64,000 nt of DNA from a bacterium. GTDB lineage: Bacteria > Bacillota > Clostridia > Lachnospirales > Lachnospiraceae. The position numbers and the translations under genes are program-made. Shown here in pieces: positions 43,013 to 51,122 of this stretch (positions are counted from its first letter, which is position 1; each line of letters starts with the position of its first letter). The notes under the pieces were generated by a model. That model made no database searches. It saw nothing but the letters and a program-made list of their open reading frames with translations, and was not told the DNA's origin. The DNA is taken from assembly GCA_023666335.1 (NCBI GenBank), contig JAMPCE010000011.1, positions 1 through 64,000 on the forward strand. The letters are read 5' to 3'.

Positions 43013-44377
43013 ATGAAATATGATGTGATCATTGTCGGCGCGGGGCCGGGCGGCATCTACTCGGCATACGAACTGACGCAGAAAAGAACGGACTTAAAAA
43101 TCGCGGTATTCGAGGCGGGGCATGCGCTGGAAAGGCGGCATTGCCCGATCGACGGCGACAAAGTGAAATCCTGCGTGGGCTGTCCGAGTTGTTCCATCAT
43201 GAGCGGCTTCGGCGGTGCGGGCGCTTTTTCCGACGGAAAGTATAATATCACGAACGACTTTGGCGGCACGCTCTACGAGCATGTGGGAAAAAAGCAGGCG
43301 CTGGAGCTGATGCGCTATGTGGATGAGATCAATATGCGTCACGGCGGCGAGGGGACGAAACTTTACTCCACGGCGGGGACGCATTTTAAGAAACTGTGTC
43401 TACAGAATAAGCTGAATTTACTGGACGCGTCGGTGCGCCATCTGGGGACGGATATCAATTATATCGTGCTGGAAAATCTCTACGCTCTTTTGCGGGATAA
43501 GGCGGACTTTTTCTTTGACACGCCGGTGAAGACGGTCGAGCAGACAGACGGCGGCTTCCGGGTGATCACCGAACAGGAAACCTACGAATGTGACAAGTGT
43601 GTCATGTCTGTGGGCCGCAGCGGCAGCAAATGGATGGAAAAAGTATGCGGCGATCTGGATATCAAGACAAAGTCGAACCGCGTCGATATCGGCGTGCGGG
43701 TAGAGATTCCGGCGGTGATCTTTTCCCATCTGACGGACGAACTTTACGAGAGCAAGATCGTTTACCGCACGGAGAAATTTGAGGACAATGTGCGGACGTT
43801 CTGTATGAATCCCCACGGGATCGTCGTCAATGAAAACACGAACGGGATCGTGACGGTGAACGGGCACAGTTATGAGGGCGCGGAAAAGCAGACGGAAAAT
43901 ACGAATTTTGCGCTGCTCGTGGCAAAGCATTTTTCGGAGCCTTTTAAGGACAGCAACGGCTACGGCGAGAGCATTGCCAGACTTTCCAATATGCTGGGCG
44001 GCGGCGTGATCGTGCAGCGGTTCGGCGATCTGGTGCGCGGCAGACGAAGCAATGCGAAGCGGATCTCGGAGGGCTTGATCGAGCCGACGCTCTCCGCGAC
44101 GCCGGGCGATTTGAGCCTCGTGCTGCCGAAGCGTATTCTGGACGGCATCATCGAGATGATCTATGCGCTGGATAAGATCGCGCCGGGCACGGCAAATGAC
44201 GATACGCTGCTCTACGGTGTGGAAGTGAAGTTTTATAATATGGAAGTGGAGATCGACGAGAATCTGGAAACAAAGCACAAGGGACTTTACATCATCGGGG
44301 ACGGCAGCGGTGTGACGCATTCGCTTTCTCACGCGTCCGCGAGCGGGGTGTATGTGGCGCGGAAAATATTAGGGTAA
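43013..44377 (+). CDS. FAD-dependent oxidoreductase of the uncharacterised dehydrogenase type
   Basis: 454 aa cytosolic flavoprotein. N-terminal Rossmann motif VIIVGAGPGGIYSAYEL with a Glu after strand 2 (VFEAG), then CVGCPSCSIMSGFGGAGAFSDGKYN, a hallmark of a conserved family of FAD-dependent proteins of unknown substrate. The C-terminal FAD motif is LYIIGDGSGVTHSLSHASASG. Cys-rich segment near residue 45-60. AAAGGAGG lies before the ATG. The operon context (nucleoside phosphorylase, sugar kinase) does not reveal the substrate. Confidence 0.85.
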   Translation: MKYDVIIVGAGPGGIYSAYELTQKRTDLKIAVFEAGHALERRHCPIDGDKVKSCVGCPSCSIMSGFGGAGAFSDGKYNITNDFGGTLYEHVGKKQALELMRYVDEINMRHGGEGTKLYSTAGTHFKKLCLQNKLNLLDASVRHLGTDINYIVLENLYALLRDKADFFFDTPVKTVEQTDGGFRVITEQETYECDKCVMSVGRSGSKWMEKVCGDLDIKTKSNRVDIGVRVEIPAVIFSHLTDELYESKIVYRTEKFEDNVRTFCMNPHGIVVNENTNGIVTVNGHSYEGAEKQTENTNFALLVAKHFSEPFKDSNGYGESIARLSNMLGGGVIVQRFGDLVRGRRSNAKRISEGLIEPTLSATPGDLSLVLPKRILDGIIEMIYALDKIAPGTANDDTLLYGVEVKFYNMEVEIDENLETKHKGLYIIGDGSGVTHSLSHASASGVYVARKILG

Positions 44378-44389
44378 GGAGAAGCAAAT

Positions 44390-45262
44390 ATGATATTAGG
44401 CGCACTGGAGGCGGGCGGCACGAAGATGGTGTGCGCGGTCGGAAATGAAAACGGAGAGATCACAGAGCAGGTTTCGATCCCGACGGAAACGCCGGAGATC
44501 ACGATCCCGAAACTTTTGGCGTTTTTTGAGGGGAAACAGATCGAGGCGCTGGGCATCGGGTGTTTCGGACCAATCGACGTGAATAGAGAATCCGCGACAT
44601 ACGGGTATATCACCACCACGCCGAAACTTGCCTGGCAGAATTTTAATATCGTGGGTGCGTTCCGCGGTCATCTGGGTGTTCCGGTGGGTTTTGATACGGA
44701 TGTGAACGGTTCCGCCCTCGGGGAGTATACCTGGGGGATCGCGAAAGGGCTGCATAGCTGTATCTATATCACGATCGGCACGGGCGTCGGCGTCGGCGTG
44801 ATCGCGGACGGCAGACTCGTGCATGGTATGCTGCATCCGGAGGGCGGGCATATCCTTTTGCAGAAACTCCCGCAGGATACCTATGAGGGCTTCTGTCCTT
44901 TTCACAAAAACTGCATGGAGGGGCTGGCAGCCGGACCGGCAATCGAGGGCAGATGGGGCAGAAAAGCCGTGGAACTGGCGGACAGAGCCGAGGTCTGGGA
45001 GATGGAGGCGGAATATATCGCGCAGGCGCTGGTCAATTATGTGATGCTCGTATCGCCCCAGCGCATCATTCTGGGCGGCGGCGTCATGCACCAGACGCAG
45101 CTCCTTCCCCTGATCCGTGAGAAGTTTAGCAGACTCTTGAACGGTTATATTAAGACGAAGGAGCTGGAAGATCTGGACAGTTATATCGTGCTGCAGAGCC
45201 TTGACGACAAGCAGGGTATTATGGGAGCGCTGAAACTCGGACTGTTGGAACTGGAAAAATAA
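44390..45262 (+). CDS. ROK-family fructokinase
   Basis: 290 aa. ATP-binding start LGALEAGGTKMVCAVG, catalytic Asp in FDTDVNGSALGE, and the ROK zinc site HPEGGH...CPFHKNCMEGLAAGPAI with one His and three Cys. The EAGGTK and CxFHxxCxEG variants are typical of fructokinases of the YdhR/GmuE group, which phosphorylate fructose in the cytosol. Third gene of the udp operon. A strong hairpin terminator follows the stop. Confidence 0.88.
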   Translation: MILGALEAGGTKMVCAVGNENGEITEQVSIPTETPEITIPKLLAFFEGKQIEALGIGCFGPIDVNRESATYGYITTTPKLAWQNFNIVGAFRGHLGVPVGFDTDVNGSALGEYTWGIAKGLHSCIYITIGTGVGVGVIADGRLVHGMLHPEGGHILLQKLPQDTYEGFCPFHKNCMEGLAAGPAIEGRWGRKAVELADRAEVWEMEAEYIAQALVNYVMLVSPQRIILGGGVMHQTQLLPLIREKFSRLLNGYIKTKELEDLDSYIVLQSLDDKQGIMGALKLGLLELEK

Positions 45263-45263
45263 A

Positions 45264-45307
45264 CAAAAAAGCATTTCGGCAATGTAGATGCGCCGAAATG
45301 CTTTTTT
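45264..45307. terminator. Bidirectional terminator between the ROK and esterase genes
   Basis: GCATTTCGGC (45271-45280) pairs with GCCGAAATGC (45292-45301); it is flanked by an A run on the left and a T run on the right, so it can serve both converging genes. Confidence 0.9.
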
Positions 45308-45313
45308 CTATCA

Positions 45314-46438
45314 TTAGGAAATTGCGAAATAATCTCTCAGATATTCAATCAGTACTTTCGCTGCCCTGCGGTGGGAGAGTTCTCCCGGATGCTCGTGCGA
45401 GCCGACCGTCTCTTTGGTGGTGTTCGGAAGCTGCAAAAACTGGAGATTATGGTCTCCGGTCTCCTCCGTGTAGCGGTTCATGGCGTCCGTGATCGCGGCG
45501 GTGAGGTTGTAGCCGAGCATCCCATAGCACCAGACGATATGCGCCTGCGGGTTATTCTTTCGCAGCATTTTTAAGAAAGCTGTGACGGCGTCCTTGAAAC
45601 GCTGCAAGTCGTCTTCATTGTATGTGCCGTCCTCGTTCTTGCGCTGCTTGAAAGTCTCTTCCGTGACGGGATCGACGAAAGGCGGCTGCTCGAAAGCGGA
45701 GGCGTCGTTGGTGCCGAGATTGACGATCACGGCGTCCGTTTTTCTCAAAGAAAAGTCGTAGGGTTCAAAGGCGCCGAGCGCCTTATTTTTTTCGCCGTCG
45801 CAGAGGCCGCAGAGTTTTTCGTAGCGGGAGGGAATGTTGCAGTCCGGATTGTTGTCCCAGGAACTGAGCACGCCCCAGCCGCCCTGCGAGATGAGAAAAG
45901 CGTCCGCGTCAAGCGCTTCGGCAGTCATCTTAGCGTAGTTGCGGCTGAAACTCATGTACATGGGGATCCAGTCGTAATCCGCCTTTGCGCCGTAAGTGCC
46001 CTCTCCGGAGGTGATGCTGTCGCCGATAAATTCCAGCGTTAATTTCTTTTTCGGGACGGGAGAGAACGTGCCGTCAGCCTGAAAACCGTGGACGATGAGG
46101 CAGCAGTCCACATCTTCCGACATCGCCTGCAACTCTCTGTAAATACGAACATTTTTAATCGGTTCTGCGCTCATTCCGCGAAAGAGGCACAGGGAGTATG
46201 TACCCGGCATGAGCATCTGGCGGCTCATCAGTTCGCCGTTGATCTCACATGCCATCCACATTTCATGGACGTTGTAGCTGACTTCCAGATCCACCCGGAG
46301 TTCCGTGCCGGTCACGTTAACCTCTACGCCGCTGCCGTTAAAAAAGAGCGGGAGCGGACAGGCGTTCGGGATCGTGCGCCCGTGCACTTTGTAGTGGGGG
46401 AGTTGGGTCAAAGGATATTTTTTCAGATTAGGGTTCAT
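45314..46438 (-). CDS. SGNH/GDSL hydrolase, likely carbohydrate esterase
   Basis: 374 aa without a signal peptide. N-terminal ~130 residues form a beta-sandwich-like domain, followed by an SGNH hydrolase domain: FIGDSITSGEGTYG (Ser nucleophile), GGWGV (Gly of the oxyanion hole), NLGTNDAS (Asn) and EHPGELSH with the catalytic His. This two-domain order is that of CE2-type acetylxylan/acyl esterases. It would act on intracellular acylated sugars or oligosaccharides. The leader has a tandem 92-bp repeat with extended -10 boxes. Confidence 0.82.
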   Translation of the reverse strand: MNPNLKKYPLTQLPHYKVHGRTIPNACPLPLFFNGSGVEVNVTGTELRVDLEVSYNVHEMWMACEINGELMSRQMLMPGTYSLCLFRGMSAEPIKNVRIYRELQAMSEDVDCCLIVHGFQADGTFSPVPKKKLTLEFIGDSITSGEGTYGAKADYDWIPMYMSFSRNYAKMTAEALDADAFLISQGGWGVLSSWDNNPDCNIPSRYEKLCGLCDGEKNKALGAFEPYDFSLRKTDAVIVNLGTNDASAFEQPPFVDPVTEETFKQRKNEDGTYNEDDLQRFKDAVTAFLKMLRKNNPQAHIVWCYGMLGYNLTAAITDAMNRYTEETGDHNLQFLQLPNTTKETVGSHEHPGELSHRRAAKVLIEYLRDYFAIS

Positions 46439-46485
46439 TGGAGTCCCTGCCTTTCTTTTCCGGCTTTTACGCTTGTCATGATTGC

Positions 46486-46669
46486 ATTATATCATATCCA
46501 CAGAAGCGAAAATAGTAAAACATTTAGGAAAGAATTGCGTAGCAATTCTTTGGTCGCAGGATGCTGATCCTGCGACGATTATATCATATTCACAGAAGCG
46601 AAAGAAGTAAAACATTTAAGAAAGAATTGCGTAGCAATTCTTTGGTCGCAGGATGCTGATCCTGCGACG
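46486..46669 (-). repeat. Tandem duplication of a 92-bp hairpin-plus-promoter unit
   Basis: Units 46486-46577 and 46578-46669 differ at only a few bases. Each holds, read on the minus strand, a hairpin CGCAGGA-TCAGCA-TCCTGCG, a perfect 10-bp hairpin AAAGAATTGC-TAC-GCAATTCTTT, and a TGATATAAT extended -10 box. The array fills the gap between the MFS stop and the esterase leader, so the esterase may be driven by one or both promoter copies. Confidence 0.85.
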
Positions 46670-46671
46670 CG

Positions 46672-47778
46672 TCACCACCACGAAAAGAAAAATCCGGCAA
46701 GCGGCGACAGTACCACCATGATGACGGAAAAAGTAAAGGATTCGATGGAGATCAGCGTAGCCCTCTGTTCCGAAGGAAACATATCCTGCAGGATGGCATT
46801 TGTCCTTACCTGTAGCGTATCATCTGCAAAAGCTGCGAGAAAGCCGCCGAATGTCATCACAAGGCAGATTCCCGAATGTTCCATCAGTATGCCCGCAAGC
46901 ACCAGCGCCGCCGTTAGGGCAAATACTTTTCCGTATTTTGACTTTTTCCATTTTAAGATGACTCTCGCGCCGAGGATACCGCCCATTTCCATGAAAAACA
47001 GAGCCGCTCCCAGCGCCTGCCCCGGCATTCCGGCAGCAGGCAGTTTGGCCTGTAGGAAAAACAACAGCAGAATGTCCGCCGCGCCGACGAAAGAATTGCA
47101 AAACATCAATGCGACAGCTTTCCGTTCCTTTTTCAGGAAAGACAGGCTTGACAGAAAACAGCGGATCAATTCAGCTTTGACTGATTGAGTCAATTTATCA
47201 AACCCGTCTCCGCTTCTGTTGCTTACTCGCGCTTCATATAAAGAAAGAACGATCAGGATCTGTAGAACGCACATCACAACATCCGTGCCGTAGGCTGCTC
47301 TGTGTCCGATGAAAAGCGCAAAGCCCGCGCACAGGGTCGAAATACCGCTGCACAGACGATACAGGATCATCTGGTTAGACGCATACTTTTCATAGTCGCT
47401 TTCCCGTCCCGCCAGCTTTAAGGAATCGTATGCCAGCGCTTCGTCCGCGCTGGACGCAAAATTATAACTTGCGGCATAGAAGGCAAGGGCTGTACAGACC
47501 ATGGGCAGATTGCAGGAAAAGATCATGACGACATTTCCCGCCATGCGCAGGATACTGCTCACAAGCAGCATTTTCTTCCGGCCGAACAGATCGGCAAAGA
47601 CGCCAGATGGAATCTCGAGTAAAATACTCGTTATATGAAAGACTGTTTCCGCGAGGCCAATCTCGGAGAGGCTGTAACCTCTTGCCGCGAGAATGGCGAC
47701 CCATGCCCCGGTCAATGACAGGTTTCCCGTCACAGATGACAGGTAGAGTTTTCTGATCTGATTTCTGATTTTTTGCAT
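46672..47778 (-). CDS. MFS transporter
   Basis: 368 aa, about 10-12 membrane helices. The loop 2-3 signature GVFADLFGRKKMLL (G-x3-D-x2-GR[RK]) is present. Short for an MFS protein. It resembles the drug/sugar exporter group with an N-terminal YLSSVTGNLSL; the substrate is unknown. Its Shine-Dalgarno sequence is locked in a hairpin (47787-47820), so expression is probably controlled after transcription begins. The AAA ATPase gene lies 91 bp upstream on the same strand. Confidence 0.85.
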   Translation of the reverse strand: MQKIRNQIRKLYLSSVTGNLSLTGAWVAILAARGYSLSEIGLAETVFHITSILLEIPSGVFADLFGRKKMLLVSSILRMAGNVVMIFSCNLPMVCTALAFYAASYNFASSADEALAYDSLKLAGRESDYEKYASNQMILYRLCSGISTLCAGFALFIGHRAAYGTDVVMCVLQILIVLSLYEARVSNRSGDGFDKLTQSVKAELIRCFLSSLSFLKKERKAVALMFCNSFVGAADILLLFFLQAKLPAAGMPGQALGAALFFMEMGGILGARVILKWKKSKYGKVFALTAALVLAGILMEHSGICLVMTFGGFLAAFADDTLQVRTNAILQDMFPSEQRATLISIESFTFSVIMVVLSPLAGFFFSWW

Positions 47779-47786
47779 AAAAAAAC

Positions 47787-47820
47787 CTCCTTAGCTTTTT
47801 GTCTCTCAAAAGTTAAGGAG
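47787..47820 (-). promoter_or_regulatory. Hairpin sequestering the MFS ribosome-binding site
   Basis: On the minus strand CTCCTTA-a-CTTTT pairs with AAAAG-c-TAAGGAG: a 12-bp stem with one mismatch, then G and six T. The 3' arm is the AAGGAGG site of the MFS gene (47786-47792), seven bases before its ATG. It can act as a terminator/attenuator, as a translational lock, or as both. Confidence 0.75.
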
Positions 47821-47869
47821 ATAATGTCCCTGAAAAAGGGGGTTGTTGTGACGTCAAGGGCGGGCTGCG

Positions 47870-48910
47870 TCAATACAGTCTCTGCTGAACAAACTCAGCG
47901 AACCGCGGCAGCGCAAAAGTGACTTCGCCGTAGATTCTTGTATCTAAAATGCCTTTATTTTTCAGACGTTCTCTGTATACGGAAAACAGCCCCGAAGTCA
48001 TATTGACCTTTTCGCGGATGTTTTTCACTTTTGTTTCGCCGCTCAGGGCTATTTCGGCAATGAGTTCCTGATCCTTTGGGGATGTTTCCGTCCATATTTT
48101 GCTGTATACATATTCATCAAGGTACTGGTCGTATTCCGGCAAAATATCTTCCAGCGTTTTTTGATCCCTATTTTCCCAATAAAGATAGCCCAATACCTGA
48201 AACGCAAAGGGATAACCTTTGGTCAGACCTGCCATCGTGCCTGCTGCTTCTACCGTTAACTTGAAAATATCCATATATTGCTTTCTGACTGCGGTATAGT
48301 TGAGCGGCTCCAGCATCATTTTAGGCGCCCGGTATAAAAAAGTCAGAGATTTATCATTTTGAAGCCTGTCAATATTTTCATATAATCCGGTCATCAATAG
48401 AAAAAGCGGATATTCCCGTCGAATAAAAATCTGAAAAGAGCTGGCAAATATTTTCATCGTTTCACTGTTTGTCACTTCGTCGATTGAAATCAACAATCTT
48501 TTCTTTCTTTTTTGGAGTTCCGCCAGCATGAATTCGATCGCATTTTCGATATCTGTGATCGGAGTTGCATTTTCGATTGCCACGCCGATGCCTAAAACGG
48601 AAAAATCAATCTTAGCCTTCAAAAAATGTGCGTGCATTTCCGGCAGACTGTATAGTTTCGCAGCCAGACTCTGCAACAGATCCCTTGTCGGATTAAGCTC
48701 CACAACGATCCATTCATCCCGGCGGCGCAGCTCATTAGAGATTCCTGTCATCATGACGGTTTTGCCGGAACCTCTTACACCCATGATCATATAAACTTGA
48801 TTGGATGGCTCTAAAGCGCTGAATTGTTCCAGAATTTGCTGCATTTGTGTGATGCGCGAAACATATTGCAACGGCTTTTTGCCGAAAGAAAGCGTAAAAG
48901 GATTGTTCAT
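47870..48910 (-). CDS. AAA+ ATPase with C-terminal winged helix, ORC/archaeal-ATPase-like
   Basis: 346 aa, cytosolic. Walker A GVRGSGKT at about residue 45, Walker B-like LLISIDEVTNS near 140, sensor-like LLMTGL, and a C-terminal winged-helix part (TKVKNIREKVNMTSGLFSVYRERLKNKGIL). This fits stand-alone ATP-binding proteins of the archaeal ATPase/ORC-like type found in accessory regions; the biological role is not known. Seven TTATATAA-type boxes lie directly upstream of its start, suggesting autoregulation by its own winged helix or by another factor. Confidence 0.78.
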   Translation of the reverse strand: MNNPFTLSFGKKPLQYVSRITQMQQILEQFSALEPSNQVYMIMGVRGSGKTVMMTGISNELRRRDEWIVVELNPTRDLLQSLAAKLYSLPEMHAHFLKAKIDFSVLGIGVAIENATPITDIENAIEFMLAELQKRKKRLLISIDEVTNSETMKIFASSFQIFIRREYPLFLLMTGLYENIDRLQNDKSLTFLYRAPKMMLEPLNYTAVRKQYMDIFKLTVEAAGTMAGLTKGYPFAFQVLGYLYWENRDQKTLEDILPEYDQYLDEYVYSKIWTETSPKDQELIAEIALSGETKVKNIREKVNMTSGLFSVYRERLKNKGILDTRIYGEVTFALPRFAEFVQQRLY

Positions 48911-48927
48911 GCTTTGACCCCCCTGAT

Positions 48928-49024
48928 TTATATAAGTTTATATAACTCCCTGTTTTTTATATAACTTTATATAACTTCTGATTTCTTATATAACTTTTGA
49001 TTCATTATATAAGTTTATATAACT
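48928..49024. repeat. Seven TTATATAA(C/G)T boxes upstream of the AAA ATPase gene
   Basis: Boxes start at 48928, 48938, 48957, 48967, 48986, 49005 and 49015. Intervals are 10, 19, 10, 19, 19 and 10 bp, i.e. a 29-bp period with paired boxes. The array ends 17 bp from the ATPase start codon and about 30 bp from the -35 box of the divergent carbonic anhydrase gene. Likely an operator array. Confidence 0.8.
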
Positions 49025-49054
49025 TTTTGTCAATAGATTTGTCGTCTCTTTCTT

Positions 49055-49083
49055 TTGCAATGGTTGCCGTTTCATGATATACT
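49055..49083 (+). promoter_or_regulatory. Promoter of the carbonic anhydrase gene
   Basis: -35 TTGCAA (49055-49060), 17-bp spacer, -10 TATACT (49078-49083), 25 bp before the ATG. Confidence 0.6.
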
Positions 49084-49108
49084 AAGAAATCAAAGGAGGT
49101 AAAAACTT

Positions 49109-49672
49109 ATGGCACATCATGAAAATTTATCGGCAGCCGACGCGCTGGCAAAGTTAAAAGCGGGAAACGAGCGTTACCTGGACGCGGCGACCAATTCGGG
49201 CGATATTTCCAAACAGATCAGGTTAAAGACCTGCAATGAGGGTCAGACCCCTTATGCGATCGTGATCACCTGCTCGGATTCGAGAGTCATTCCGGAAAGC
49301 ATTTTCTCCGCGGGGATCGGCGAACTGTTCACCATCCGCGTAGCCGGAAACGTTATGGATCATCACCAGCTTGGCAGCGTAGAGTACGCCGCGGATCATC
49401 TCGGCAGCAATCTGGTAGTCGTTTTAGGGCACACGCACTGTGGTGCGGTAGGCGCGGCGGTAGCGGGCGGCGCCGACGGATTTGTAAAATACATAACGGA
49501 CGAGATCAAAAAGGCGATCGGTGATGAAAAAGACGAGATCAAGGCTTCCCGCCTGAATGTGGAGAGAAGCGTTTCCATCATCAAAGAACAGTTGAAGCTG
49601 ACGGAGGATTCCGCCTTGAAGGTATGCGGCGCAGTCTATCAGATCGACAGCGGAAAAGTGGAGTTTTTGTAA
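49109..49672 (+). CDS. Beta-class carbonic anhydrase
   Basis: 187 aa, cytosolic. It interconverts CO2 and bicarbonate, supplying bicarbonate for acetyl-CoA carboxylase and other carboxylations. The zinc ligands are Cys55 (CSDSRV), His108 and Cys111 (GHTHCGA); the Asp57-Arg59 dyad is present. AAAGGAGG lies before the ATG. spmB follows on the same strand after 55 bp. Confidence 0.93.
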   Translation: MAHHENLSAADALAKLKAGNERYLDAATNSGDISKQIRLKTCNEGQTPYAIVITCSDSRVIPESIFSAGIGELFTIRVAGNVMDHHQLGSVEYAADHLGSNLVVVLGHTHCGAVGAAVAGGADGFVKYITDEIKKAIGDEKDEIKASRLNVERSVSIIKEQLKLTEDSALKVCGAVYQIDSGKVEFL

Positions 49673-49727
49673 ACATATTTGCCGTTTGCCTGCATAGATT
49701 GGTATAAAACCATTTGATGGACGCACT

Positions 49728-50258
49728 ATGGCATCGGTTTTATCAAACATCTCCAACATTATCATCCCGGTCCTTATTTTTTACATCGTGGCTTACGGGC
49801 TTTCCAACCGCTGCAATGTATACGAGGACTTTATCAGGGGCGCAAAGAATGGATTTTACACGGTCATCCGGATCATGCCGACGCTGATCGGATTGATGGT
49901 GGCGGTCGGCATTCTGCGCGCGTCGGGTTTTTTGGAATTTTTCGGCGGGCTCTTTGCAAGTGCAGCCGGACGGCTGGGATTTTCCGAAGAGCTGGTGCCG
50001 CTCATGCTGGTAAAGATGTTTTCGTCGTCGGCGGCTACGGGGCTGGTGCTTGATATTTTTAAGAACCACGGACCGGATTCGCTGATCGGGCTGACCACCT
50101 CTATTATGATGAGCTGCACGGAGACGATCTTCTATACGATGAGCGTTTATTTTCTCGCGGCAAAGGTCACGAAGACGCGGTATACCTTAAAGGGCGCGCT
50201 GCTTGCGACGCTTGCGGGGATCGCGGCGAGCATCGTGCTGGCAGGGCGGATGCTTTAG
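49728..50258 (+). CDS. spmB: Spore maturation protein B
   Basis: 176 aa membrane protein. Seen: NISNIIIPVLIFYIVAYG start, GAKNGFYTVIRIMPTLIGLMVAVGILRASG and the gate motif LMLVKMFSSSAATGLVLDIF, then MMSCTETIFYTMSVYF, as in SpmB. SpmA and SpmB normally work together in spore maturation and are encoded by adjacent genes; here spmA is at 16.1 kb. A terminator follows. It may be read from the carbonic anhydrase promoter. Confidence 0.87.
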   Translation: MASVLSNISNIIIPVLIFYIVAYGLSNRCNVYEDFIRGAKNGFYTVIRIMPTLIGLMVAVGILRASGFLEFFGGLFASAAGRLGFSEELVPLMLVKMFSSSAATGLVLDIFKNHGPDSLIGLTTSIMMSCTETIFYTMSVYFLAAKVTKTRYTLKGALLATLAGIAASIVLAGRML

Positions 50259-50277
50259 AACAAAGAGACGGAATGCA

Positions 50278-50309
50278 AAAAGACGGAAACCATAGGCTTC
50301 CGTCTTTTT
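50278..50309 (+). terminator. Terminator after spmB
   Basis: AGACGGAA (50281-50288) and TTCCGTCT (50298-50305) form the stem, flanked by an A run and a T run. Confidence 0.88.
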
Positions 50310-50334
50310 GTGTGTGAGAAGGATAGAAATGCTG

Positions 50335-50470
50335 GGTCGAATCTATGTCAACAGTCTCAAATGAGAACTGTTATGCTTAGTCGAAGCCGGTCGATGCCGA
50401 ACAGCATCGGCGGCTCCATTCAATCGTTAAGGAGAATGCAGCGCATCCTCTAAATCGAGTGTATGTACGC
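50335..50470. other. Hairpin-rich gene-free stretch upstream of the MarR gene
   Basis: The 426-bp gap between spmB and the MarR gene holds no supported gene apart from the terminator and the MarR promoter. Three successive hairpins lie within 50349-50451: AACAGT-CTCA/TGAG-ACTGTT, GATGC/GCATC inside GCCG/CGGC, and AGGAGAATGC-AGC-GCATCCTCT. They could belong to a non-coding RNA or to a decayed repeat; no known RNA family was recognised. Confidence 0.35.
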
Positions 50471-50606
50471 CTGATCCTCAACTACAATTTCATCTTACAG
50501 GCAAATTGTGAATGCCGTGTGTCAAAATTGGAAAGAAAATCGAAAGAAATGATAAACAAAAATTTTATAATTAGTACTTTCGGGCAAAAGGCACAGGGCA
50601 AACAAG

Positions 50607-50636
50607 TTTGACTTTCAAAGTATTTTCTGTTACACT
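50607..50636 (+). promoter_or_regulatory. MarR gene promoter with FabT-like operator
   Basis: The palindrome TTTGA-CTT-TCAAA (50607-50619) overlaps the -35 box TTGACT (50608-50613). The -10 box TACACT (50631-50636) follows a 17-bp spacer and has an upstream TG. The operator matches the TTTGAnnnTCAAA pattern bound by FabT of lactic acid bacteria, suggesting autorepression. Confidence 0.65.
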
Positions 50637-50684
50637 GTGCCTGTGTGAAAACAGTCCCAAAGATAGAAAACCAGAGGATGCGAT

Positions 50685-51122
50685 ATGGATATCAACAATA
50701 CTTTAAACGAAGTGCTCGTCAAGTTGTTTCGCGATATCAATACGCTGGAGGAACGGGCTATCCGCACGGACGAATATAAGGATGTGACGGCAAATGATAT
50801 GCATGTCATGGAGGCGATCGGTCCGGAGGGCGCCAAAAATATGTCCAGCGTAGCCAGAGAGCTGGAAGTGACCACAGGAACATTGACTATATCAGTCAAC
50901 GCACTTGTCAGGAAAGGCTATGTGAACAGGAGCCGCAGCGAAGAGGACAGGCGGGTCGTGCTGGTATCCCTCTCCGAAAAAGGCAAAAAGGCGTATCTCC
51001 ACCATCAGAAATTTCATCAGGAGATGATCGAGGCGGTCCTAAAGGATCTTTCCGAAGAGGAACAGCGCGTACTGGAGCAGGCGCTTCACAAGCTCACCCG
51101 CTTTTTCCGCGCACGGACCTGA
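50685..51122 (+). CDS. MarR-family regulator, probably FabT-like
   Basis: 145 aa winged-helix repressor. The helix-turn-helix is in NMSSVARELEVTTGTLTISVNALVRKGYV and the wing carries SEEDRRVVLVSLSEKGK. Helices at both ends form the dimer interface. The operator overlapping its own promoter resembles the FabT site, and FabT-type MarR proteins control fatty-acid synthesis genes in other Firmicutes. The window has a fab operon at 0-5.6 kb, but the operon promoter is outside, so regulation of it is inference. Confidence 0.85.
   Translation: MDINNTLNEVLVKLFRDINTLEERAIRTDEYKDVTANDMHVMEAIGPEGAKNMSSVARELEVTTGTLTISVNALVRKGYVNRSRSEEDRRVVLVSLSEKGKKAYLHHQKFHQEMIEAVLKDLSEEEQRVLEQALHKLTRFFRART

Noticed and set aside
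48928-49024. CRISPR-like array
   Set aside because: Units are only 10 bp, separated by 0-9 bp, with no unique spacers and no cas genes; better read as an operator array.
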